Origin: Citrus sinensis
Lineage: Eukaryota > Streptophyta > Magnoliopsida > Sapindales > Rutaceae
Direction: 5' to 3'
NCBI RefSeq assembly: GCF_022201045.2
Contig: NC_068557.1
Location: 22,669,501 to 22,733,500 of the forward strand
Length of the DNA: 64,000 bases
Shown: positions 1-9,573 of the stretch, in pieces
Layout: every line of letters begins with the position of its first letter
Numbering within the stretch: the first letter of the stretch is position 1
The notes under the pieces: model-generated
What the model saw: only the letters and a program-made list of their open reading frames with translations
Told to the model about the DNA's origin: nothing
The model's database searches: none
Position numbers and translations under genes: made by a program

Positions 1-774
1 AGAAGGATGCAAACATTTATATCCTTTATGGAGAGGACTATAGCCTATGAAGATACACTTAGAAGTATGAAAAGAGAATTTGTGTTTGTTATAATCTCTG
101 AAAAAAGGAAAACAGGAACAACCAAAGCTTTTAAGAAATTTGTAATCAGGTTTCAAATGAAAGATAGCTTCATATGGTGATTTCATGGATAATGTAGAAG
201 TGGGTAATCTATTTATGATGTAAGTAGCTGTATGAAAGGAGTCCCACCAGAATTTTATGGGTAAAGTTGCTTGTGCAAGCAAGGTTAAACCAAGTTCTGT
301 GATATGTCTATGTTTTCTCTCTACTATTCCATTTTGGTTATGTGTGTAAGGACAAGAATGCTTGAATATAATGCCTTCTTGATGAAGAAAAGGGACAAAG
401 GGTCTGAATTCACCACCCCAATCAGATTGTAGGCATTTAATGGATCTGTTTAGCTGTTTTTCAACCTGAGTTTTGAAGACTTTGAAGACAGAGAGAGTTT
501 CATTTTTAGTTTTTAATGGAAATATCCAGGTGAATCTTGTAAAGTCATCAACAAAGCTTACATAAAATCTATAGCCTTGTGAAGAAAGTTCAGGGGCTGG
601 TCCCCATAAGTTAGTGTGTAGAAGTTCTAAAGGACTGCTGGTTTTGATGAAGCTAACTGAAAAATGTAATCTATGTAACTTTCCCATCATACAAGCATCA
701 CAAGATTCAAAAGATTTACTTCCATTGATTGCCTTTAAGCCTGGATAAGTTTTGATTACATGATCTAAAATTTT
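1..774 (-). pseudogene. copia-1 integrase region
   Basis: Reading the minus strand from 774 to 1 gives a long open stretch with no obvious stop and copia integrase landmarks: the CDACMMGK end of the HHCC zinc region, an LWGP motif, the DDFTRFTW segment around the first catalytic Asp region, SDWGGEF around the second Asp, and the VERKHRH segment after it with the catalytic Glu. It continues into the copia linker (FIGYSPLHKGYKCL). It has no start codon of its own because it is an internal polyprotein segment; an in-frame TAA at 775-777 separates it from the upstream part. Confidence 0.85.
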
Positions 775-1236
775 TTAACTTGAATGTCCTGGCCTTTGGT
801 GCAAAACAGAAGTACTTAACAAGCATCTAGAGTTCATACATGGAGCTGAGACAGTGTATGAACAGGAAGTTTTATTTTGCAAATCAGAAGAAACAGCAGA
901 AAACATTGAAAGAGGAACAACTTGAGCAGCTGACTCAACAGTTGTGACATGATTTCGAGAATAGATTTTATTGGGTGACATCAACAGCAATTTGTATAAA
1001 CCTTTGTCAGCCTTGCCCTGTAGTATGATCAAATTCTCCACCTTGTCCTTCACAAAGCAAAATTTGTCAGTGAACTCAACTGCCACATTATTGTCTTTGG
1101 TTAACTGGGATATGCTAATAAGGTTTTTGGTGATTTGAGGAACCAGCAGTATATTGTGCATGTTAAGTGTAAATGAAGCTTTTGTATTACAATCATGCAT
1201 CTTTAGAGTGGCATGACCAAGATGAGTAATGATTAG
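775..1236 (-). pseudogene. copia-1 protease C-half and GAG-pre-integrase segment
   Basis: Encodes the segment after the copia protease active site (LLVPQITKNLISISQLTKDN, typical of copia polyproteins) up to the HQRPGH motif that starts the integrase zinc domain. It is cut from its N-terminal half at 12732 by the Athila-1 insertion and ends in a premature TAA at 775-777. The reading frame continues in integrase after that stop, so this is one nonsense mutation in a once continuous polyprotein. Confidence 0.8.
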
Positions 1237-1241
1237 ACTAG
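1237..1241. repeat. Left target-site duplication of Athila-1 (ACTAG)
   Basis: ACTAG directly precedes the LTR end TGTTG at 1242. The identical ACTAG follows the other LTR end at 12727-12731. A perfect 5-bp duplication shows this is a single insertion into copia-1. Confidence 0.92.
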
Positions 1242-1711
1242 TGTTGTGCAAATTTTAATGTACTCGCAAGCGCACGAATCTATTGTAGTATAGACTAATG
1301 GTGACGAGTGTCGATCCTACGAGGAGGTGGATTTTAATTATGTGTATAGAATTAATTTTGTAAATGGGTTGTTGGATTTATGGTGGAAATGTTTGGAATA
1401 TGCTAAGACTAAAATTAAAATGGCGAGAATAAATTCTAAAATTGGAATTGCAATGGAGAGAATAAATTGAAGAGAAAATCTATTAAATTGACGTACTTGG
1501 GTATCTGGATCCGTATCAACATGCATCATGGGCTAAATAATCCGTATTAATGCCAATTAAATCATGAGGGGGGGAATCCACACCTCATGAACCACGCTCT
1601 AATCAATATGATACTAAGGGCTTATCGTGCCAAATAATAATAACCTTGTACTAGAGGGCCGGTGAAACCAGGGCGGTACTAGACAAGATTAGTATTATTT
1701 GTCGACGAGAA
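1242..1711 (-). repeat. Athila-1 3' LTR, truncated
   Basis: Matches the first 470 bp (plus-strand order) of the full LTR at 11367-12726, then switches abruptly at AGAA (1708-1711) to internal sequence that in Athila-2 lies at 34230 onward. In sense terms the U3 part of the 3' LTR and the polypurine tract are gone. The outer terminus TGTTG is intact. Confidence 0.9.
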
Positions 1712-3375
1712 TGACATGTCAAACCCCAAAATCTCACTGGAAGTAGTGACACTCTCACAAAGAAATTAAAACTAATAAAAATAGTCACTGCAATGAATGG
1801 TAATTGAGAGAGAAAATAATAAAGAATGATATCACATGCTCTCACCAAGATGAAATAAATATGCCCTCAGCTTATAAATAATACGAACTCAAGTCAAATA
1901 AAAATGTTAGTCAACCTACTTTATTTATCTTTTTTTTTTATTATGCATCACTACATCTTTTTAGCCCATATAACTAGCTTCTACTTCAAACTATAGTTCC
2001 CTAAAATCAGGAAGGACTTTTTTTAGGATGTAACGTAGGCTAGGGACATGGTTAACAAAGAAAGGAAATAAGGAAAACAAAGTGTATGTTTGAGAAAAAT
2101 GCAGAGAATTTTTTTTTTTTTTTTTTGAAGTTGCAAGGTGGATTTCACCTATTATTGTTATTTTTATTCTTTTGAAACAACAACTTTTGTTTTGTTGTTT
2201 TTTTTTTTTTACTTTTTGGCATAACTTCACTGGACAAAATAATTATTTACATTTTCTCAAACATAAATAGGTGATGGAACTTATAAGGCATCGGGTAATA
2301 CTCCAAATCAGAGTGGGTCAAGATGATAAGTTGACAAAGAAAATATATATATTTTTTTTAAAGGCTCAAAAGGGTTAACTATGGATAGTTAATAAAAGGG
2401 ATGGGTAGAAAGGCTCAAACGGATCAAAGATGGCATTTCCATCGTCTTTTAGGGCTCTAAATAATCATCCATATCTACTAGTTAGATGGGCCTCCCAATG
2501 TAACAACACACTTTTTTTTTCTTTTTTTTTAAGGGTTAATTCAAAAAAAATCTAGAGATCGTGTATACAATAATAAACTGTTAAGCTGTATAAAGAATGG
2601 GCAAAAGAGTTACTCTCCAAGAAAAATAATAGGCTCAAAAACTCACTTGGTACTTATTATGACATGTTCATTCCTTCAAGCAACTCATATTTGTCTCCGA
2701 CATCAACATGTAGAATAGCAAACATAGCGTAACATCACTTAAGACTAAAGATAATACAAATACTAAAATTTGAAATTAATCATGTCATCCAATGTTAAAA
2801 CAAATCACACAATTTTTTTTTTTTAAACAAAATTCTACCCCCCAACCTATTCTAAACATGAAAGGAAAATATGCATGCAGAAATGTAAAAATGATGCATA
2901 AAAACTAATTAGAAAAGTTACACGTAAAATGATAGAAGACGAAAATGATTTTTTTTTTTTTAAGAAGATGCGTTTCTAGAGGAACTACACTCTATATTCA
3001 GTCATCTTCGACTCAAAAGTTGGAAAATGTATATTTATAGAGGAGAAATTAAAAAGAAGAAAAATAAACATAAACACATAATAAAGAAAAAGAAAATGTC
3101 TGAATTTTTTTTAAGTTTTTTTTTAATAATTATTTTTTAAAACGATGAAGATGCGTTTCTAGAGTCACTACACTCCATATTCAGCCATCTTCAACACAAA
3201 AAGTTAGCAACAGTTAGTTTCTACAACAAAAAATTAGTAAAAACTTAACCAAAATTCCACAATTGTCGAGTATTCCCTCCCCCCAACCAGAACGAAACAT
3301 TGTCCTCAATGTTTGAAATGAAAGAAGTAGAGTTTAGAAGACATCACCTGGGTGGTGCAACACAGAAAAAAATAT
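1712..3375 (-). other. Athila-1 3' noncoding internal region
   Basis: AT-rich sequence with long A/T homopolymer runs between the LOG-like ORF and the truncated 3' LTR. It parallels 34234-35891 in Athila-2. No coding potential is supported; short frames here are broken by homopolymers and not shared in frame between copies. It carries two 46-bp hairpin-ended repeats (2964-3009 and 3147-3192). Confidence 0.8.
2964..3192. repeat. Pair of 46-bp direct repeats with GAAGATG/CATCTTC ends
   Basis: Units at 2964-3009 and 3147-3192. Each starts GAAGATGCGTTTCTAGAG and ends CATCTTC, so the ends can pair. The units differ at only a few positions. The same pair, with almost the same spacing, is in Athila-2 at 35480-35525 and 35662-35707. 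Confidence 0.8.
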
Positions 3376-4044
3376 TTACAGGCGAAGAGTTAAATCTAAT
3401 TTGTACTTCTTACTGCTGCTACTGTTACCATCATTATTTGGACGCTCCAACACAAAGGTCCAGGGGTCTGGCTCCGGTCTATAAGCTTGTAACAGATCAA
3501 GTAGCTCATTAGCAGTGTGAGCACAAATAAAGAGTTTTTTCACATTAGCGGGAATGAAATAGTTTTTTATTGCATGGTTCAGAAATGCGATAAAGCCATC
3601 ATAAAAGTTATTGACATTTAACAAACCGATGGGTTTCTGGTGGATGTGCAGATGGGCCCAAGATGCTAGTGTGATAAGTGCCTCTAGTGTTGCAAGATCT
3701 CCTGGAAGGAAAATAAAAGCATCAGCATGATTAAGCATTTCAGTTATTCTTTCCTGCATACCTGAGACGACTAACTCTTCTCCAGTTGATGAGTCAGACG
3801 AACTGCCCAATGGTTTTAAGACTCTTGGGATGATGCCTAACACTTGACTTCCTCTGATAAAAGCTGCTTCTGAGACCATTTTCGATAACCCTCGATTACC
3901 TCCTCCATACACCAAGTGTAATTTTCTCGCTGATATGCTTAGACCAAGATCTATGACTGCCTCAACGAACTCTTTATGTTTGCCATTTGTAAATCAAGAA
4001 AGCACACAAATGTTCTTGAATTGTCTATTGGGAGTAGCTGCCAT
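3376..4044 (-). pseudogene. LOG-like (cytokinin riboside-monophosphate phosphoribohydrolase-like) ORF captured in Athila-1
   Basis: The frame spans 223 codons including the stop and is clearly of the LOG/'lysine decarboxylase-like' Rossmann family. It has KNICVLS near the N-terminus, LVYGGGNRGL as the first glycine motif, GSQVLGIIPRVL, SGMQERITEM, ADAFIFLPGD and IGLLNVNNFYDG. LOG enzymes release active cytokinin base from its nucleotide. The family signature PGGxGTxxE reads PGDLATLEA here: the second and third Gly positions and the catalytic Glu are replaced, so classic activity is doubtful. Plant LOG genes have several introns; this copy has none, which suggests capture from mRNA. Athila-1 has a TGA in place of a Gly codon near codon 17, so the long remaining frame starts at MVYGGG (3915). 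It has the same strand and order as the copy in Athila-2 (35892-36560). Confidence 0.8.
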
Positions 4045-4362
4045 TGTGATACTTCGCAAAAATAATTTGTGAGTGCTTGACAAAGAAAATCACATTTAAG
4101 AGTCTCGGTGATAGTGGGTCATGGTTGTGTATGAGGCAATATGTCAATGTCAAATAACGCGTAAAGCACGTGGCTCGCAAGTCAAAAAGAAAACAGTAAA
4201 AAGGAAAAAGCAAACAGTAATAAAATTATTAAAGACAATAATGCAAACAATAAGACAATAGTGAAATAAAATAACAATAAAGTAAAAGGATATTTACAGG
4301 TAATTGCGACTGTGGCTCACATCTTCCTCTGGTTTTACGTCCAGAAACGGCTTGAACGCCCT

Positions 4363-4920
4363 CTATGGGTCGAGAATAGGCTTCCTATCCAGTTTTCTTA
4401 TAAACTGGTAAACAGGGTCGTTTATAGTCAGATTCCCGAGACTATATCGTGCATGCTCTTTCTGGAATAATGGCCATAACTGGAGAATCGCTCCTTGCAC
4501 TTATCCACTGGGATGCGTTTCAAGAGACAAAAGGATATCATCCAATGACTCCTTATTCAAGCCATCCCTAATGAATTGAATCTTATCTTCCCTGTTATCA
4601 GACACCATTCCTAAATAACATGGGTTTTTATTGCAACTCATTCTGGCACACTTATGACAAGCAACAGAAATTCTTTGAGCTCGTCGTTTTCTTGCATAAT
4701 TTTCTTTACCACAACTAGGCATGTATGCAATAAATTTTGGAGGTAACTCACCTGCCGATCGTACTTTCGCTTCGATTAACCAACGGATGTCAGCAGGTAT
4801 GTTATTCCTCATGAGTAATCGCATGCGTTCGGACCGAGCTTTATAAATCGTAAGGAGGGCATTCTGAGGAAGTGAAGGGAATCGCTTGTGAAGCTTCGCT
4901 AGAATCTCGTTTCTGTCCAT
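4363..4920 (-). pseudogene. Athila-1 accessory ORF-B: basic cysteine-finger protein, viral NABP-like
   Basis: A 186-codon frame starting MDRNEILAKL. It is broken by TAA at 4501-4503, leaving 139 residues; in Athila-2 that codon is still sense. The central part has a basic YARKRRA stretch, then C-x2-C-x4-C-x4-C, a Gly, and an FIRDG segment about 20 residues later. That layout resembles the cysteine-rich nucleic-acid-binding proteins encoded at the 3' end of carla-, allexi- and mandarivirus genomes, some of which act as silencing suppressors, although those fingers usually have a wider middle spacing. Homology is an inference from motif layout; a plant-encoded origin is possible. It lies between ORF-A and the LOG-like ORF on the same strand. 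Confidence 0.5.
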
Positions 4921-5069
4921 ACCTTCGCCTCAAAATATCAGTTATTATGGGAAACTGAAGTAACCGACTTGATTGTCACGGAGTACCGTTATTCGCCACT
5001 TCACCGGGGTAACAAACTAAAGCACACAAACAGAAAACAAATTAAAACACACAAAGAAAATTAAAATCG

Positions 5070-5294
5070 TCATCTTATTAAATTTACCTCAAGCTCCAAC
5101 TGGATGTCGTAAACACTTCTCTCAATGTCTCGGAGTTGGCGTTCTAAACCCTCAATATAGGCTACTAACTCTGGTGGTTGTAGAGCCCAAATGCGTTGTG
5201 TTTTACAAAATTGAATCTGTCTTTTGAGATGAGTTTTGACACGTTGAAGTGGTTGAAGAATGTTCAGGAGGAACGGTCTAAGTATGAGACTCAT
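5070..5294 (-). CDS. Athila-1 accessory ORF-A: small coiled-coil protein
   Basis: I start it at MSLILRPF (5294) because that Met and the frame after it are shared with Athila-2 (37811). The in-frame extension to 5336 adds a hydrophobic leader found only in Athila-1. The product is about 74 residues: a hydrophobic N-terminus, a basic middle (RVKTHLKRQ) and a C-terminal heptad-like helix (LERQLRDIERSVYDIQLELE), so a coiled coil is likely. The codon after QLELE overlaps GAG|GTAAAT, a plausible splice donor, and a TTTAG acceptor-like site occurs about 70 bp downstream. I do not recognise the family. It is the first of three ORFs after integrase. Confidence 0.5.
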   Translation of the reverse strand: MSLILRPFLLNILQPLQRVKTHLKRQIQFCKTQRIWALQPPELVAYIEGLERQLRDIERSVYDIQLELEVNLIR

Positions 5295-5420
5295 GATTAA
5301 AAATGATAAGAGAAAACTTAATGGTAAAATAAACACACTTATGCAAAAACAATTTCAATTAGCAAAAGAATAATAATAAAAAGAAAGAAAGAAAAATCAA
5401 ATCAACGAAAAGAAAAAAAA

Positions 5421-8400
5421 TCAATTCAAATTTGGTGGGTCACTCAAATTTATTTCGGTGTCTTCTTCATGTGGTTGGTACTCTAGATATGGCTTTAATC
5501 TTTTACCATTAACTTTAAACGTGACACCGTTCTTTGGGTCCTTAATTTCAATTGCCCCATGTGGAAAAACAGTATGAACAATAAAGGGACTAGTCCAACG
5601 AGAGCGTAACTTACCCGGGAATAGGTGCAAGCGAGAATTGAATAAAAGCACTTTCTGACCTGGAGTGAACGATTTTCTCATAATTTGCTTATCATGGAAG
5701 ACTTTCATTGATAAGCAAATGAACAATTGCCCCATGTGGAAAAACAGTATGAACAATAAAGGGACTAGACCAACGAGAGCGTAACTTACCCGGGAATAGG
5801 TGCAAGCGAGAATTGAATAAAAGCACTTTCTGACCTGGAGTGAACGATTTTCTCATAATTTGCTTATCATGGAAGACTTTCATTCGTTGCTTGTAAATCT
5901 TGGCATTTTCGTATGCATCATTGCGAATTTCTTCAAGTTCTGCCAGCTGTAATCTTCTTTCTAAGCTAGCTTGCTGCATGTCAAAATTGAATTTCTTGAT
6001 GGCACAATATGCACGATGCTCGAGTTCCACAAGTAGGTGGCAAGCTTTTCCATACACTAGCCTGTAGGGTGACATCCCAATCGGAGTCTTGAAAGCCGTT
6101 CTATATGCCCATAAGGCATCATCAAGTCTTAATGATCAATCTTTTCTGTCCAGCCTCACCGTCTTTTCTAATATGTGCTTTATTTCTCGATTGGAGATCT
6201 CAACTTGGCCACTGGTTTGCGGATGATATAGGGTCGCCACTTTGTGTGTGATTGAATACTTTGTCAAAAGAGCCTTGAATGCTTTGTTATAAAAGTGGGC
6301 ACCACCATCACTGATTATCGCTCGAGGGAATCCAAAGCGTGAAACAATGTTGCTTTTCAAAAATACTATCACCACCTTGTGATCATTGGTCCTACATGGA
6401 ATTGCTTCTACCCATTTTGATACGTAGTCAACAGCAACCAATATGTATTGATGGCCAAAAGAAAGGGGAAAGGGTCCCATGAAGTCGATACCCCATACGT
6501 CAAAAATCTCAACCACTAAAATTGGATTTAGTGGCATCATGTTCCTTCGTGTAATGCTTCCCATTCGTTGACACCTATCACATGAAGAACAGAAAGTGTA
6601 AGCGTCTCGAAATATAGATGGCCAATAGAAACCACATTGTAAAACTTTAGTCGCTGTTTTCTTAGCACTGAAATGGCCTCCACAAGCTTGTTCATGGCAG
6701 AATGAAAGGATATTCTGAATTTCACTTTCTGGGACACATCGTCTAACAATTTGGTCTGCACAATACTTGAACAAATATGGGTCATCCCAAAAGAAATTCT
6801 TTATCTCTGCAAAGAATTTAGCCTTATCTTGCCGGGTCCAATGCTCTGGAAGTTTACCTGTAACAAGATAATTAACTATATCAGCATACCAAGGTAATAC
6901 TTCCACATTCATTAATTGTTCATCTGGAAATGACTCATTCAATGGTAGTGATTCTGTAATTGTGTCAAAATGGAGACGAGAGAGGTGGTCCGCCACAACA
7001 TTTTCTGTCCTTTTTTTATCTTTGAATTTCAAGTCAAATTCCTGCAAAAGTAACACCCAACGAATTAGTCTGGCTTTTGCATCTTTCTTTGTGAGAAGAT
7101 ATTTAAGAGCAGCATGATCCGTGAATATAATTATTTTACAACCAATGAGATATGATCGAAATTTTTCCAATGCAAACACTACTGCTAGCATTTCTTTTTC
7201 AGTAGTTGAATAGTTCAACTGTGCATCATTTAATGTCATACTAGCATAGTAAATAACGTGGGGAATTCGATCAACTCTTTGTCTTAATACTGCTCCTACT
7301 GCATAATCAGATGCATCACACATTAGCTCAAATGGTAAGCTCCAGTTTGAGGCCTGAATGATGGGTGATGATGTCAACAACTGTTTTAATTTTTCAAACG
7401 CCATAAGACATGAATCATTAAAGATAAAAGGTACATCCTTAGCAAGTAAATTGCATAAGGATCTAGAAACTTTGCTAGAATCTTTAATGAAACGTCTATA
7501 GAAACCAGCATGCCCAAGGAAAGATCTTACTTCTCTGACTGTTTTGGGTGGAGGAAGATTAGAAATGAGATCGACCTTGGCTTTGTCAACCTCAATACAT
7601 TTGCTCGAAATGATGTAACCGAGAACAATACCTTGTTTTACCATAAAATGGCATTTCGCCCAATTTAAGACCAAGTTCTTCTCGATACATCTCTGCAGAA
7701 CTAGTGTTAGATGATGTAAACATTGATCAAACAAATCACTAAAGACAGAAAAGTCATCCATAAAGACTTCAAGGAATTGTTCAACCATATCAGAAAAAAT
7801 GCTTAACATGCATCGTTGAAATGTAGCAGGTGCATTACATAATACAAATGGCATTCTCCTATATGCAAATGTGCCAAAAGGGTAAGTGAAAGTAGTTTTC
7901 TCTTGATCTTTTGGTGCTATGAGAATCTGATTATATCCTGAGTAGCCATCTAGAAAGCAATAAAATTCATGGCCTGCTAATCTATCAAGCATTTGATCGA
8001 TAAATGGTAAAGGAAAATGGTCTTTACGTGTGACAGAATTCAACTTTCTATAATCAATGCATACACGCCATCCTGTAGTTACTCTAGTGGGTACCAATTC
8101 ATTATCGGCATTCGTAACTACTGTAACTCCTGACTTTTTGGGGACAACTTGTACAGGACTGACCCATGAACTATCAGAAATTGGGTAAATGATAACTGCA
8201 TCTAATAGCTTAAGGACTTCTGTTCTAACAACTTCTTTCATATTAGGATTTAACCGACGTTGCATTTCCCTAGTAGATTTAGCATTTTCATCAAGGTGAA
8301 TGTAATGCATGCAGTCTACTAGGTTTATACATTTTATGTCTGCTATAGTCCATCCTAATGCTCCTTTGTGCTCTTTTAAAACATCCAACAACTTACTTTT

Positions 8401-9573
8401 TTGTTTGTCATTGAGGGATGATGAGATGATTACCGGCAGAGTACTTTCTTTTCCCAAAAATGCATATTCCAGAGTGTTGGGTAATGGTTTGAGCTCGAGT
8501 TTCGGTGGTGATTCTGATGATGGGATGAGTTTCTTCTCTGATGGTGCTAGTTGTTCAACTCTTGACTTCCATTTATTAGTGTCCATAGATAGTGCTGAGT
8601 CAAGCAGGGCGTTGACCTCATCGACCGATCTGTCAATATCAAAATTCAAACCAAAGTGAGTTAAACATATTTGTAAAGGATCATCACTAAGGTTTGAAAC
8701 AAAAGTATCATCAACTAATGCTTCAATTAAATCCACATCAACAATTCCATCATCTGCACTGTGAGGTTGTTTGGCAATGTTGAAAATGTTCAGCTCCATA
8801 GTCATGTTGCCGAAAGACAACTGCATATTTCCAGTCCTGCATTGAATGTGAGCATCCGCAGTTGCCAAGAAAGGTCGGCCTAGGATAATGGGGATGTGCT
8901 TCCTTGAATCCTGTATTGGTTGAGTGTCAATTACAATGAAATCAACAGGAAAATAAAACTTGTCTACCTGGATAAGCACGTCCTCCACAATACCACGAGG
9001 TATTTTCGTGGACCGATCTGCAAGCTGTAACACCACTGGAGTTGGGTGTAATTCTCTCAGTCCAAGTTTTACGAATACTGAATAAGGCAACAGATTTACA
9101 CTAGCTCCTAAATCCAACAAAGCATTCTCAATTGTGCGGTTCCCTATACTACATGAGATAGTGGAGGAGCCTGGGTCTTTGCATTTTAAAGGAATTTTAT
9201 GTTGGAGTATAAAACTAACATTTTCTGTTAAAAATGCCTTCTTTTGAACATGCATATTTCTCTTTTTAGTACAAAGGTCTTTAAGAAACTTGGCATAAGA
9301 TGAAACTTGTTTAATAGCATCAAGCAAAGGGATGTTAACACTTACCTGTTTGAAGATTTCAAGAATCTCACCTGTGGATTTTCCTTTTTTTTCTTTAGCT
9401 AACCTCTGAGGAAATGGAGCTTTCGAAACATATTCTCGTGGGTTGGTTTCTTATTTCTCCTCCAGTGATGAGTCATCAACATTCACAGGTACAATTTAAT
9501 TTTCTTTTGTCACCGGATCCTCCACTTTGTTGTCGACTTCTTTTCCTTTTCGCAAGGTCATGACGGCTTTGAC
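5421..9573 (-). pseudogene. Athila-1 pol (protease, reverse transcriptase, RNase H, integrase)
   Basis: The main open segment is 6136-9327 (1063 residues). Protease active site is LDLGAS at about residues 71-76 of that segment. RT follows with [32 protein letters not shown] and the catalytic FMDDF near 7755. RNase H has [10 protein letters not shown]. Integrase has the HHCC region ([17 protein letters not shown]), IDFMGPFP and [11 protein letters not shown] at 6136-6138 replaces a Trp codon of integrase; after it the frame resumes to the natural end SDPPNLN at 5421. A stop near 9451 and a 159-bp tandem duplication (5551-5884) near the C-terminus add further damage. PR-RT-RH-IN order is the gypsy order. 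Confidence 0.92.
5551..5884. repeat. 159-bp tandem duplication in Athila-1 integrase
   Basis: Units 5551-5709 and 5726-5884 are near-identical and separated by 16 bp. Athila-2 has a single copy. Part of the spacer, GATAAGCAAAT, is the reverse complement of ATTTGCTTATC inside the unit, which suggests templated filler made during break repair. Confidence 0.85.

Noticed and set aside
1338..2230. Short minus-strand frames in and next to the Athila-1 LTR
   Set aside because: They lie in LTR or AT-rich noncoding DNA, are composed of low-complexity residues and are not kept in the matching positions of Athila-2.
3300..3512. Plus-strand frame repeated at 35815-36027
   Set aside because: Antisense to the C-terminus of the LOG-like ORF; present twice only because the element is.
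4363..5294. Treating the accessory block as a standard Athila env-like ORF
   Set aside because: No signal peptide plus transmembrane anchor arrangement of env type; the frames are short and carry a Cys finger and a coiled coil instead.
8309..8659. Plus-strand 116-residue frame, also at 40655-41005
   Set aside because: It is the antisense of pol; conservation follows from the coding strand.
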